Shown: positions 43,613 to 52,285 of the stretch, one piece after another
Position numbering within the stretch: position 1 is the stretch's first letter
How the letters are laid out: every line of letters starts with the position of its first letter
Origin: Deinococcus sonorensis KR-87
Lineage (GTDB): Bacteria; Deinococcota; Deinococci; Deinococcales; Deinococcaceae
NCBI RefSeq assembly: GCF_040256395.1
Contig: NZ_CP158301.1
Span: 1 to 64,000, forward strand
Direction: 5' to 3'
DNA: 64,000 nt
Program-made: the position numbers and the translations under genes
Notes under the pieces: generated by a model
Told to the model about the DNA's origin: nothing
What the model saw: the letters and a program-made list of their open reading frames with translations, nothing else
The model's database searches: none

Positions 43613-44083
43613 GTGTTTGAATTTCATGGGTGGTTTGGTCTTCAGGAAGCAGCTCACTTTGTCGATGAGGGGAGTCGCTGGGATGAGATCATCGAAGGCA
43701 TCAAGGCTCGCGTCGCAGCCCTGAACTGGGGTACAGGGGAATACAACCTCGTGGCGGAAGTCCGCCTGATGAACGGTGAGGCCTTCCTGCACCTGACGGG
43801 CAACAAGAACCATCGTGGCGTGATCGGCCAGGAGCTCGCAGATCTCCTCACCTACGTTGCTCGGGAAGCTCCGGGCTCCTACGGCCTGTTGTATTGGCGT
43901 GATGACGAAGGCAAACCACCCGCAGGCCGCTGGAACTTTCAGGTAACGGTCATGGCCAGAGGCGCCCTCAGCACACGCTTTGACCCGTTCCTCTCGCCGA
44001 CCTTCCCCGTCCTTGAGGTCTCGGATGAGGGCGACGAGTCGGGTCAATGGGATGAGCTCTTTATTCTGCCGACGAGCAGGTGA
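43613..44083 (+). CDS. Imm7-type immunity protein
   Basis: GTG start at 43613; 156 aa. The opening FEFHGWFGLQEAAHFVDEGS, with the F-HGW box, the helix WDEIIEGIKARVAAL and EVRLMNGEAFLHLTGNKNHR match the Imm7 family of polymorphic-toxin immunity proteins as I remember it. No toxin gene is adjacent, so it is an orphan immunity gene, which such families often are: they protect against toxins of competing strains. Family recognition is by motif only. Confidence 0.65.
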   Translation: MFEFHGWFGLQEAAHFVDEGSRWDEIIEGIKARVAALNWGTGEYNLVAEVRLMNGEAFLHLTGNKNHRGVIGQELADLLTYVAREAPGSYGLLYWRDDEGKPPAGRWNFQVTVMARGALSTRFDPFLSPTFPVLEVSDEGDESGQWDELFILPTSR

Positions 44084-44237
44084 GGTACTTGGGTGCGAGG
44101 GCATCGTTTCGGCTGCTGGCTGCCTTCACTGCCATTTCGCCGACACGCCCTGGTAGATGGAGGGTACGGATGCGCATGCAGCGGCGCCCTGTACCACCTT
44201 CAACGTCCGCCGTGATCCATACCCTGCACGAGGTCCG

Positions 44238-45314
44238 TCAAGGTTCACGGCGCGCTCGCGCTTCGGCCAGCCGGGTGTTCATGGCCGCCCGCCTTCGATT
44301 CAGGACGCGCCGTGCCGCCGCTGGAACCGATTGCCCGGGCTCCCTGGTGAGCCGTTCCAGCAGCTCCTGTGGCACCGCTGGATTCAGAATGACCGCTCGC
44401 AAGAGGTGTTCGCGCTCCCAAGCGCTCCGGGTCGTGTCGTTCACCAGCGCATACAGCTCGTCCACGGGCATGTTCGAGTTTATATAGGCGGACCAGCGCG
44501 CCCTCTCGTTGTCCATCTGCACCAAGGCCAGCAGGGTGTCGGGGGCGACATCCGCACGCCGCGCCAGCTCCATGGCCGCCTTCGGGTGCTCTGGCGCCCA
44601 GAGAGCCAGTTGAGCGGTGCTGGCATGACAGATCCGGGCGTCCTCGAAGCGTTCGCGCACCACGGGGCTCGGGTCGTGGGCCAGGGCTTCCTGCAGGGCT
44701 TCGGGGAGGTTCGCCCGACTGGCCACCGATGCGCGGGTACTCTCGTTGTCGTCCTGGGCGAACCGCTCCAGCAGGTCCAGGGGGAGATTCTGGTTGCCGA
44801 TGACCGACCAACGGACGGGCTGCACAGGGTCATCCGCGAGCGGGTAGAGCAGGGCGACCGGCGTCCGTGGATGCACCGCCACCGCACTGCGCACGCTCCC
44901 CTCCTCATCCGTGGCCAGGCGGGTCAGCACGTCTGCAGACACGTCAGGGTGCTGGGCAATGGCGTTCCGCACCCTCCAGGAGGGATGAGCGGACAGCGGG
45001 GCAAACAGGTCGAGCGGCAGGTCCGGACGCTCGGCGATCCGGCAAACGACGAAGTCGGCTTGGTCCGCGGCAAGCCGAACGACGTCTGGTGTGGACAAGC
45101 GCGGGTGCTGCGCCACATGCCGACGCACCCAGCCGTCGGGGTGGTGGACAAGCTCGGTCAGGAGCTCGGGGGGCGTATGCTTGCTGCGGGCAACGATCCA
45201 CCCCAGGCGAGGGTCGAGTGCCGCCAGTTCGCGCCGACGTTCCAAGGTGGTTCGGCGGTCACGGGTTTCCTTCTTGAGGGCGGGCAACTCGGCGTCGGAG
45301 ATGGAATGTGACAT
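44238..45314 (-). CDS. leucine-rich-variant / HEAT-like repeat protein, 358 aa
   Basis: ATG at 45314 with GAAGGAGGG upstream. The product consists of about ten repeats of 22-24 residues around (L/P)xxLLxxLxxDPxxxVRxxVAxxP, for example LLTELVHHPDGWVRRHVAQH, LTRLATDEEGSVRSAVAVHP and LLERFAQDDNESTRASVASR. These are the leucine-rich-variant type of alpha-solenoid. The charged C-terminus is disordered. Likely a protein-protein interaction scaffold; partner unknown. Confidence 0.75.
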   Translation of the reverse strand: MSHSISDAELPALKKETRDRRTTLERRRELAALDPRLGWIVARSKHTPPELLTELVHHPDGWVRRHVAQHPRLSTPDVVRLAADQADFVVCRIAERPDLPLDLFAPLSAHPSWRVRNAIAQHPDVSADVLTRLATDEEGSVRSAVAVHPRTPVALLYPLADDPVQPVRWSVIGNQNLPLDLLERFAQDDNESTRASVASRANLPEALQEALAHDPSPVVRERFEDARICHASTAQLALWAPEHPKAAMELARRADVAPDTLLALVQMDNERARWSAYINSNMPVDELYALVNDTTRSAWEREHLLRAVILNPAVPQELLERLTREPGQSVPAAARRVLNRRRAAMNTRLAEARARREP

Positions 45315-45584
45315 GGCATGGCCCTCCTTCGTGGTGGGGTCGGCAGAACGTGAACAGTTCAGGGTACGGCATGCCGACCGGGCAGGCGTGTCATCTTTCG
45401 CTCCGCTGCCGGAGCATGGACGCACCCCCTGGGCGTGGTGACCCGGACTGTTGATTCTGTGTGAGGACGGACTGTTCGCGGTGGACACCGAGTGGTACGG
45501 ACGGCCCTCTGTAGGTTGTGCGGCGGTGGGGTGTCCGCAACCAGCCACGTGACGCACGGAATACGGCCGCTCTTGCCAATAACA

Positions 45585-45736
45585 TTCCCTCAGATGGGTC
45601 ATCCATTTCCCTCAAACAGATCACTTCAACCCCTCGGATGAGTCTCCCCGACAGATGAATGCAGGGAGTTCGACAGAAAAATCAGGGAGTCGCCTGCGAC
45701 TCGTCTGAGGGGAACCGACGATTCGTCTGAGGGAAA
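45585..45736. repeat. iteron family A: 22-bp-spaced repeats of TTCCCTCAGAYGAGTC
   Basis: Three direct copies (CCCTC cores at 45587, 45609 and 45631, each 22 bp apart) are followed by two inverted copies (GAGGG cores at 45707 and 45729, again 22 bp apart). Two-turn spacing puts all copies on one helix face. An AT-rich stretch follows. This fits initiator binding at a replication origin or a rep operator. Confidence 0.65.
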
Positions 45737-45878
45737 GTGGTGACTCATTAGAGGCCTAACATTTTTTTAGTCGATCAGCTCAATGCATACCTGACTGTTA
45801 TCTCTGGCTTGATTGGGAATCAAATCTTTTTCTTTTTGCTTGTTGAAGCAAATCAAGGTGGACATCTAGATCAAAGAA

Positions 45879-46145
45879 GTGGACCTGACTCGCGCGGTCG
45901 TGATCAGCGTGCAGCGCACTTTGCTGGCGACCGAGACGTCTTGGCAGGTGAATTACGCGATCGGCGAGATGCAGTACCGCCTGCAAGACAATGCGTTCTA
46001 CGGCCGGCCTCATGGTCAGGACGCAAACGTTCTACTGGCCATTCAGACGCTGTCTTTCCATTCCTGCTGTCCGGACAACAACTCCATTGAGGTGACGGGG
46101 GCCGCGCTCCTGAACCATAGCGGGCATCTGAAGAGCAGCCGATAG
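45879..46145 (+). CDS. possible small protein in the origin region, 88 aa
   Basis: GTG at 45879. VQRTLLATETSWQVNYAIGE, MQYRLQDNAFYGRPHGQD and ANVLLAIQTLSFHS read like a real protein, but the ribosome binding site is poor and no family is known. It could be a truncated gene. Confidence 0.35.
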   Translation: MDLTRAVVISVQRTLLATETSWQVNYAIGEMQYRLQDNAFYGRPHGQDANVLLAIQTLSFHSCCPDNNSIEVTGAALLNHSGHLKSSR

Positions 46146-46421
46146 TACACGTGACTGCGTGGGTCCCGCTGCGGTTGTGAGGTGTGAAGTGAATTGAGGA
46201 TCACCCGTGGTCGGGAGCACGTCAACAGACCGGAGCGCAGTCTCTATCGGTCCGCGCGAAGATGAATCGGTTATCGGAGAGCGAGTGTAGGTTTGGGCCG
46301 AGATTTATGGCCGGACTCTACGCAGTCAGGCGTTGTCCATATTCCCAGCCCTCAAGAGGGTGTGTGGTCAGTCCCCTGCTCCTGAATGAATGATTTAATT
46401 CTGTAGTACTTCTTTAAAAGA

Positions 46422-46439
46422 ATTGATTGATCAATCAAT
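46422..46439. repeat. 18-bp perfect palindrome ATTGATTGATCAATCAAT
   Basis: Located just upstream of the iteron array, in AT-rich DNA. The half-site resembles the GTTGATCA/GTTGATTA words of the centromere-like region at 10739-10985, so it may bind a partition or replication protein. Confidence 0.5.
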
Positions 46440-46489
46440 CAAGGGAGTGGGGAGATTGTCGTCTGGGCGCGAGTTTTTTTTGAAAATCA

Positions 46490-46798
46490 GACAAAGAGAC
46501 GCGGGCAACCGGACAAAGAGACGCACCAGATTCCAGGGTATTGGACAAAGAGACGCGCTTCCCCTATCCCTCCCGCCCAAGGAATTGGACAAAGAGACGC
46601 GGGCAACTGGACAAAGAGACGCGCGCGGTCTAGGCCTATTGGACAAAAAGACGCGTCTTTTCAACCCGTCCTGCCCTGTAAACTGGACAAAGAGACGCGG
46701 GCAACCGGACAAAGAGACGCGCCAAATTTCAGGGTATTGGACAAAGAGACGCGCTTCCCCTGTCCCTCCCGCCCAAGGAATTGGACAAAGAGACGCGG
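46490..46798 (+). repeat. iteron family B: ten copies of GACAAAGAGACGCG in a 98-bp higher-order repeat
   Basis: Copies start at 46490, 46512, 46544, 46588, 46610, 46642, 46686, 46708, 46740 and 46784. Spacings are exactly 22, 32, 44, repeated three times, so a 98-bp unit with three iterons occurs three times, followed by the start of a fourth. All copies have the same orientation and lie directly before the RepA gene. The copy at 46642 has GACAAAAAGACGCG; the one at 46512 has GACAAAGAGACGCA. Confidence 0.9.
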
Positions 46799-46873
46799 GC
46801 AATGATCAGCAGACGGATGAGAGGGGAGACTCTGCACCCAGCCGCGGTTGTCCAGCAGGTTAGAATGTCCGGC

Positions 46874-48259
46874 ATGGTGGGCAAGCCGGCCTCACAGACG
46901 CGAGCAGACCTTCTGGCGATGCCCAGTACGGTCGAGGTGCTCAAGAGCCGTGATGAGCGCAACATCACGCGCCTTGCGCTGATCATGGCGCCCAACCGAG
47001 TGCCTCCTGGGTTGACCGCGTGGGAGAAGGACCTGAGTCTGGGGCCGCTGGGGAGCCTGAAGGTGACCTGCCGGTCGCTGAGTGGCCAGGTGGTGCCGCA
47101 TGGGCTGGACAACGACCTGCTCCTCGGTGCAATCAACGCCTTCATTGAACAGGGTATGCCAGAGAACGATACCGTGGTGTTGAGCCTACGGCACCTGTGT
47201 GTGTTGAGTGCAATCACACCGGGCGGACGGCAGCGGGCGGCAGTTCTGGCGTCGCTCAACCGGTTGCAGGGGTCCTCATTCAGGTTTGTCGAAACGTGGT
47301 TCCGGGCGGGTCGGGGAAAGGCCACCACCGAGCAGTTCAGCCTGCTGGCGTCGTTCCGGGTGTTGGAAGACCTGGAGCTGCCCGAAGCCGAGCGGCAGAA
47401 GCACCCGCACAGCGACGCCCTGCTGGAACTGGTGCTGGGGAAGCCGTTAGCCCGCAGTGTCCGGGAAGGGTACACCAGGCCGCTGGATCTGAGCGTGTAC
47501 CGTGAGCTGTCGCAGCCGATGGTCCGGACGCTGTACCGGCTGCTGTCGGAAACCCGGCTGGTGCTGCCGGCAGCGGATCCGGCCCGTTACATGGTGGCGG
47601 TGCGCGCCTGGGCGATGCACCTGGGCATGTACGATTTCGACATCAGCAAGGTGCGCCGTGCCCTGGAGCCCGCCCACCGTGAGCTGATGGACCGTGGGTT
47701 TCTTCGGGACGTGATCTATACGGGGCGTGGCGAGGCGCAGCACGTCGAGTATGTCTTCGGGACGAGCAGTGTGGTGAGCGTCGATCCCAAGCTGGTGGCG
47801 CTGCTGACCGCTCGGGGGCTGGCGGTGGGGCCGGCCATCAAGCTGGTGGGGTCGTACCCGGAGTCGGCGCTGCAACAGGCCGTCGAGAGCTTCGATGCGC
47901 TGACTGCTGCGGGGTACCGTGCCCGGACGCCGGGTGGGTTGCTGACCGACATCCTGCGTTTTCCCGAGAAGTACGCTCAGGGCACGACCAAGGCGCCTAA
48001 GGCACCTGAAGCGGTGCAGGTGCAGCGGGTGCTGGAAGCGGTGCCGGAGCCCACGGATGCCTTCGGGGCGACCAAGGGAATTTTGAACGCTTTGGTTCAC
48101 CAGCAGAAGCTCACGCCTGAGGAGGCGCAGACGTGCCTGAGGCTGCTGGAGGAGCGGCGCGTCACCATGACGGAGGTGGCGCTGCTGAGTGTCGCCACCC
48201 AGAAGAGCGCGTCCCAGCAGGTGGGGAGCTGGCTGCAACGCCCGAGCGCGCGCGCCTGA
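46874..48259 (+). CDS. RepA-type plasmid replication initiator
   Basis: 461 aa from the ATG at 46874, chosen because KPASQTRADLLAMPSTVEVL looks like the natural N-terminus. ATGs at 46802, 46817 and 46865 are in frame alternatives. The central part, SRDERNITRLALIMAPNRVP, LDNDLLLGAINAFIEQGM, VVLSLRHLCVLSAI and LDLSVYRELSQPMVRTLYRL, matches the replication initiator protein A group of Deinococcus plasmids (winged-helix initiators). The gene follows ten iterons directly, the normal arrangement of iteron-controlled replicons in which the initiator binds its own iterons. No partition gene is adjacent; the only one in the window is at 11003. Confidence 0.85.
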   Translation: MVGKPASQTRADLLAMPSTVEVLKSRDERNITRLALIMAPNRVPPGLTAWEKDLSLGPLGSLKVTCRSLSGQVVPHGLDNDLLLGAINAFIEQGMPENDTVVLSLRHLCVLSAITPGGRQRAAVLASLNRLQGSSFRFVETWFRAGRGKATTEQFSLLASFRVLEDLELPEAERQKHPHSDALLELVLGKPLARSVREGYTRPLDLSVYRELSQPMVRTLYRLLSETRLVLPAADPARYMVAVRAWAMHLGMYDFDISKVRRALEPAHRELMDRGFLRDVIYTGRGEAQHVEYVFGTSSVVSVDPKLVALLTARGLAVGPAIKLVGSYPESALQQAVESFDALTAAGYRARTPGGLLTDILRFPEKYAQGTTKAPKAPEAVQVQRVLEAVPEPTDAFGATKGILNALVHQQKLTPEEAQTCLRLLEERRVTMTEVALLSVATQKSASQQVGSWLQRPSARA

Positions 48260-48895
48260 GGGGAAGCCAACGGATCCTGTGACCGAGCTGCTGAACAACG
48301 TTCGATATATGGGATTGAACAATCTTATTCAAACCGGGTTTGTACGTGTGAGTGTGATGCGCTTGGGTGGGGTTGGGCTGGATACGCCCGGGCGATCTGT
48401 TTTGACGGGTGCCGTTGGTGGCCCTTGGGGGCTGTTCCTACCAGTGAGGTGTAGCGTGTGCCGTAGACCCTTGCTGATGTTGTTTACCAAGCTGGGGCGA
48501 GGGCGGGGGCAGAGGAGGGAAGAGCAGGGAGAGGGGAAGACGCTTCTCTTTAGCTGGGGACAGAATTCGCCAGCTCGTGAAAAAAGGAACAGACCGGTAC
48601 GTGGAGAACAGAAGAGGTGAAACTGAACTTTAGTTCCGCCTTGCGCTGACCCTCGCACGGAATCAGCGGAAACACCGCAAAACCGGGTCACCCTCAATTC
48701 CGTGGTGGACCAGTTGTGCGGGAGCAGGTCCCAGGAATCTCCAGCGACGAAGGTCACCACAGCACACGCAACGCCACCTCTTCCGTTCGTTCCTTCCCTG
48801 ACCGGCGCCTGCAGGCTGCCGGGGCTGCGTTGAACAACCTGAACTGGGCTGTCCACCCACGCGATCCGTGCCGACACCGAATCTATTCCCGGCTG
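48260..48895. other. intergenic region with purine tract and IS end
   Basis: No convincing gene. Positions about 48494-48542 form a G/A-rich tract on the plus strand (GGGGCGAGGGCGGGGGCAGA onward). At 48655-48692 lies a solo ISL3-type end, listed separately. Confidence 0.5.
48655..48692. repeat. solo end of an ISL3-type element
   Basis: GCACGGAATCAGCGGAAACA and CCGCAAAACCGGGTCACC match the reverse complement of the left end of the ISL3 derivative at 59473 with few differences. No second end or transposase is nearby. Confidence 0.55.
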
Positions 48896-49852
48896 CTACT
48901 CACAGGCGAGGCCGTCGCCATCCCCATCCAGCGCGCGGCGGTACCCCGGCTGACCGTGCTTGAGCGGCGCCAGGCCGGCGGCCCGCACCGCCGCGCAGTT
49001 GGCGTAGAAGACCTGGTCGGTTGATGCCGTCCTGGAGGTATCGACCTGAGCGCTTTGAACGTCGCAGCCTTTGATCGGCAGCATGTAGCGGTCGGCAGCG
49101 GCGAGATTGACGGTGTACCCGAGGTCTTCCAACGCTGCGAGGGTGATGGGGCTGATCGGATTGACCAGCCCGGTAAAGTCCCCCGCATCCCCGGAAAGGA
49201 TCTCCGAGCAGACCGTCTTGCCGGCCCAGTGACCGGCGTCCGGGTCCAGGGGAATTGCCGTGCCGTGGCCGCCCAGCTTCTGGTAAGCCGCGACGGCGCG
49301 GGGTCCGGTGTACACCACCTGACCGCCCGCCTTTCGAATGAAGCTTTTTCCGTCAGAGTCGCCGCTGACCGAGATTCGTTCGTCGGGGGTCCAGAGCGTG
49401 CCCACCCCCAGCGCATGCAAGGTCTCGTGGATGATGGTGTCGGTCAGATCCTCGTCCGGAAGGTCACCCAGGCCGTTCGAGTTGAGTTCGAGCTCGGCAT
49501 AGATCGGCAGGTACGTGTCGTCGTGCAGCTCACAGGGCGTGGCATCGGCGTACAGGTCCTCCCCCAGGTCCTTGACCTTCACGAACAGAATCAGGTGCGC
49601 CACCTGCTCCTTGAGTTTCGGCAGGCCAGCATCGCAGGCGTTGGCCGGCGAATCCACAGCTACCGGGACGAATGGCGACCGGATCAGGGCGGCGACCCGC
49701 TGGGTGGCCCGCTGCACGATGGCTTGCTGCGCGGCAGTCAATGTCTGGTCCAGATAGCGGGTCTCGATGCGGAAGGGCGTGCTCGGGGCCGCCTGCGCCC
49801 CGACACTCAGGAGGGTGAGCAAGGAACAGAGCTGAGCGACATACGGTTTCAT
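48896..49852 (-). CDS. secreted HExxH metalloprotease-like protein with Excalibur domain
   Basis: ATG at 49852 with GGGAGAACC upstream; 318 aa. Residues 1-21 form a signal peptide. The zinc motif is IIHETLHALGVGTLW (His 142, Glu 143, His 146), the leishmanolysin-like/metzincin form. Conserved cysteines at about 73 and 107 and a later pair suggest disulfides. The last 38 residues, FYANCAAVRAAGLAPLKHGQ followed by a D-G-D-G-D-G-L-A-C-E end, form an Excalibur calcium-binding domain. Predicted secreted protease that may bind the cell envelope through the Excalibur tail. Confidence 0.8.
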   Translation of the reverse strand: MKPYVAQLCSLLTLLSVGAQAAPSTPFRIETRYLDQTLTAAQQAIVQRATQRVAALIRSPFVPVAVDSPANACDAGLPKLKEQVAHLILFVKVKDLGEDLYADATPCELHDDTYLPIYAELELNSNGLGDLPDEDLTDTIIHETLHALGVGTLWTPDERISVSGDSDGKSFIRKAGGQVVYTGPRAVAAYQKLGGHGTAIPLDPDAGHWAGKTVCSEILSGDAGDFTGLVNPISPITLAALEDLGYTVNLAAADRYMLPIKGCDVQSAQVDTSRTASTDQVFYANCAAVRAAGLAPLKHGQPGYRRALDGDGDGLACE

Positions 49853-50037
49853 GGTTCTCCCTGCACGCGGACCTGGCCGCGGTGAAACGAGATGTGGTCG
49901 CGGTGACCCCAGCGGCCCCAGAACGATGGGGAAGTTGCCCTGGGACCCCGCGTCTTCGGCGCCGGACCTGGCGAGTGATGAGCCACTCTCCTGCAGCCAC
50001 GGAGTCTGGCAGGCAACACTCAGAACGGTCGTTGACG

Positions 50038-51213
50038 TCAGGGCGAGTGCTGGTCTGACCTCACGTCGGTCGCGTTGACCTGCCGGACGGCCGAAAGGGC
50101 GTATCCGAGGTACTCGGTCAGCCTGTTCTGCTCCAGGACGTCGCGTTGCCCGGCGGCGTACATGTTGCGCAGCACGATGCTCAGCCGCACCGCGTCCCGC
50201 TCCCGGTGCTCGCCCGGCAGCGTCCACAGGTCTTCCTCCATCCCCATGCCATGTACCAGGAACACCACGTAATGCGGGCGTGGTTGTTCCTCGTCCGGCT
50301 CGAAGCGCATCACCTGAAACGGCCAGGTCAGCTGCGCCATCCGCCACAACGCCTGTCGAGGCGCGCCGGCAGTCACGGGCGCGGACGGGTGCTGTCTGGC
50401 CGCTTTCCTCTCTGCCTTTCGGTACACCTCGTACGCCCGCATGGCCGGCTCAATGAACAGCACGTCCGGCTTCTCCGAGTCCCGCTGCTCATACGTGATG
50501 GCCGTATCGGGTACTGGGATGTACTGCAGTTCCTCAATCAGCTGCAGGTCGGTATCCGGCAGCGGCTGGAACAGGGCATTCGGCCAGGGATCGTCCTCGC
50601 TGGAGGGGAGGTCCGGCAGCGCGTGGCGTTCCTGCCCATCCCGGGAGATCAGCATCACGAACGGCCGGTTCGCCGCGGTCTGCAGCTGCACCTGATGGTC
50701 GTAGGGGAGCCGACCCAGGGTGGCGCGCACCTGATCGATGCTGCCCTCCACCCAGAACCCCTCGCGAGCCTCCCCATCTGGCCACAGGTCACACGCAGGC
50801 CAGACGAAGCGGCACTGCAGCGGCTGCTCCCACACCGGATGCCGCCACTCCTCCCACGGGCGGGCACCGGGCGTGCGCTGCAGGGCCTCGCGCACCTGCG
50901 CCTCGAGTGGGGGGGCAACATGCAGCCCCAGCATCCGGGTCCATGCCGGGTTGAGCCGCTGCAGCGCCGGGATCAGTTCGGTGCCCGCCGGGACCAGTTC
51001 GGTGCCGCCGGAGGTGACGGAAAAGTCGTCGTCAACACTCAGCACCACCTGCCGGATGACGAAGAACTCGCCCTGCCCGCTCTGTGGGCCCAGCAGGGTC
51101 AGGCTCCCGCCCTCACCGCCCAGCTCGACGGCGCGGATCAGGTCCGCCAGGCCCGGCAGGTCCGCCGGCTCCGGTTCTCCCAGCAGGCCCAGCCGAGGTG
51201 GGTTCAGCGTCAT
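50038..51213 (-). CDS. hypothetical protein, 391 aa, with late hydrolase-like strand
   Basis: ATG at 51213 overlaps the stop of the upstream gene (ATGA), so the two form an operon. The sequence is soluble and Pro/Trp-rich. Near residue 325 it reads HYVVFLVHGMGMEEDLWTLP, like the first strand and oxyanion loop of an alpha/beta-hydrolase, but only about 60 residues remain after it. A normal hydrolase would need about 200 more, so it is either a truncated lipase-type protein or a coincidental match. No family assigned. Confidence 0.6.
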   Translation of the reverse strand: MTLNPPRLGLLGEPEPADLPGLADLIRAVELGGEGGSLTLLGPQSGQGEFFVIRQVVLSVDDDFSVTSGGTELVPAGTELIPALQRLNPAWTRMLGLHVAPPLEAQVREALQRTPGARPWEEWRHPVWEQPLQCRFVWPACDLWPDGEAREGFWVEGSIDQVRATLGRLPYDHQVQLQTAANRPFVMLISRDGQERHALPDLPSSEDDPWPNALFQPLPDTDLQLIEELQYIPVPDTAITYEQRDSEKPDVLFIEPAMRAYEVYRKAERKAARQHPSAPVTAGAPRQALWRMAQLTWPFQVMRFEPDEEQPRPHYVVFLVHGMGMEEDLWTLPGEHRERDAVRLSIVLRNMYAAGQRDVLEQNRLTEYLGYALSAVRQVNATDVRSDQHSP

Positions 51214-52124
51214 GGCTGCTCCTGAGCCGCGACCGGGGGCGTGTACGGCTGCAGGGTGAGGTAGGCGTCCTCCAGCCCCCGCACGTCGGTGCGCCACACC
51301 AGCAACTGTCGTCCCGCGTCACGGTGCAGCTGGGCCCACTTGGCGATGGCGGCCACGAAGGTCAGGGCGAACAGGCTGCCCTCCCGCAGTTCCTTCGGCT
51401 GAGGGCGGGCGTCGCCGCCCAGCGTGACGTTCTCCAGGTCCAGCAGCTCCGTCAGGGACACGATGGCCAGCGACTCGGCCACATTCAGCTCGTCGCTGTT
51501 CACGGGCAGCGTTTCGTCCGGGAAGGCGAAGATCACCCGCTCCGCCCCGGTCGCTCCGTGACTGCGGCCGCGGGTGTGGAACTCGCGGGTCTGCCCGGCG
51601 TAGTTGCGGCCGTTGCGCTTTAGCAGGTACAGCCCACGCCGATCCTTGAATCCAGCCTCCACCGTGGCGCACACCTCAGTCACCGTGCCGATCAGGACGG
51701 TCAGCGAGGGCAGGTGGCTGCCCCGGGTGACGAAGCGGTACTGGCCGACCGCCGTTTCGTTGAAGTGACCCTGGTCGGCGGTCAGCCGGATCTCGGCGTG
51801 GTCAGCAGCGCTCAGAAACCGCCAGTTCTGCAACACCCTTGCTGTTGGGACCAGCCGGCGGTCCACCGATTCATAGTGGACCGGCTGGTTGTCCTGCGCC
51901 TGCAGCTTGGTGCCCCGGGTCCGGCGCTGGAGGTAGTCGCTGACGGCGCCGCCCCGGTAAGGCGCCAGGCCCATGCCCTGCCGGGCGCGCTGCACCTCCG
52001 CCTGGATGTCCTTGGGGGCAAAGGGCGTCTCGGTCAGCCGGTAGGTCCAGGCCGCGGTGCGTAGGGCAGCGGTGAAATCGGGGCGATCCTGATGATGTTT
52101 GCGGGTCGGAGGAGAAGTCGTCAT
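51210..52124 (-). CDS. GIY-YIG-type nuclease-like protein, 304 aa
   Basis: ATG at 52124 after CTGGAGCC. In the second half, RGLYLLKRNGRNYAGQTREF and HTRGRSHGATGAERVIFAFP recall a GIY-YIG domain: GLY for GIY, YAG for YIG, an Arg and His in the first helix, and a possible catalytic Glu in LNVAESLAIVSLTELL. The N-terminal half is helical with a basic segment. GIY-YIG nucleases act in restriction and repair. The next gene is translationally coupled. The assignment is tentative. Confidence 0.5.
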   Translation of the reverse strand: MTTSPPTRKHHQDRPDFTAALRTAAWTYRLTETPFAPKDIQAEVQRARQGMGLAPYRGGAVSDYLQRRTRGTKLQAQDNQPVHYESVDRRLVPTARVLQNWRFLSAADHAEIRLTADQGHFNETAVGQYRFVTRGSHLPSLTVLIGTVTEVCATVEAGFKDRRGLYLLKRNGRNYAGQTREFHTRGRSHGATGAERVIFAFPDETLPVNSDELNVAESLAIVSLTELLDLENVTLGGDARPQPKELREGSLFALTFVAAIAKWAQLHRDAGRQLLVWRTDVRGLEDAYLTLQPYTPPVAAQEQP

Positions 52125-52154
52125 AGGAGGCTCCAGAGTGGGTGAGGGGGCGGG

Positions 52155-52285
52155 TCAGCGCAGGGCTATCATTGGTTTCCAGCTGCGGGCATCGCGGTCG
52201 TAGAACCGCCAGAAGGTCCAGCCATTGGTATTCTGCCCCGCCACGCCGATGGCCGCCGCCGAAAGTGCCTTTTCACCCCTGCACT
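52155..52285 (-). pseudogene. C-terminal fragment of a DUF4357-like protein
   Basis: A minus-strand frame reads KALSAAAIGVAGQNTNGWTF, then WRFYDRDARSWKPMIALR and TGA. The SAAAIG...NGW(T/V)FW pattern is that of the small DUF4357-type domain at the ends of nuclease or methylase proteins. Nothing recognisable lies upstream, so the gene has lost its 5' part. Confidence 0.5.

Noticed and set aside
44157..45311. 384-aa plus-strand reading frame
   Set aside because: Antisense of the repeat solenoid gene, whose own frame has clear repeats and a ribosome binding site.
46490..46798. CRISPR array
   Set aside because: Repeat cores are only 14 bp, spacing cycles through 22, 32 and 44 bp, the spacers themselves recur in units 1 and 3, no cas genes are present, and a RepA gene follows directly. 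These are iterons.
46423..46863. 146-aa protein across the iterons
   Set aside because: The frame only translates the iteron repeats (recurring QRD and TKRR words); the repeats are explained as DNA binding sites.
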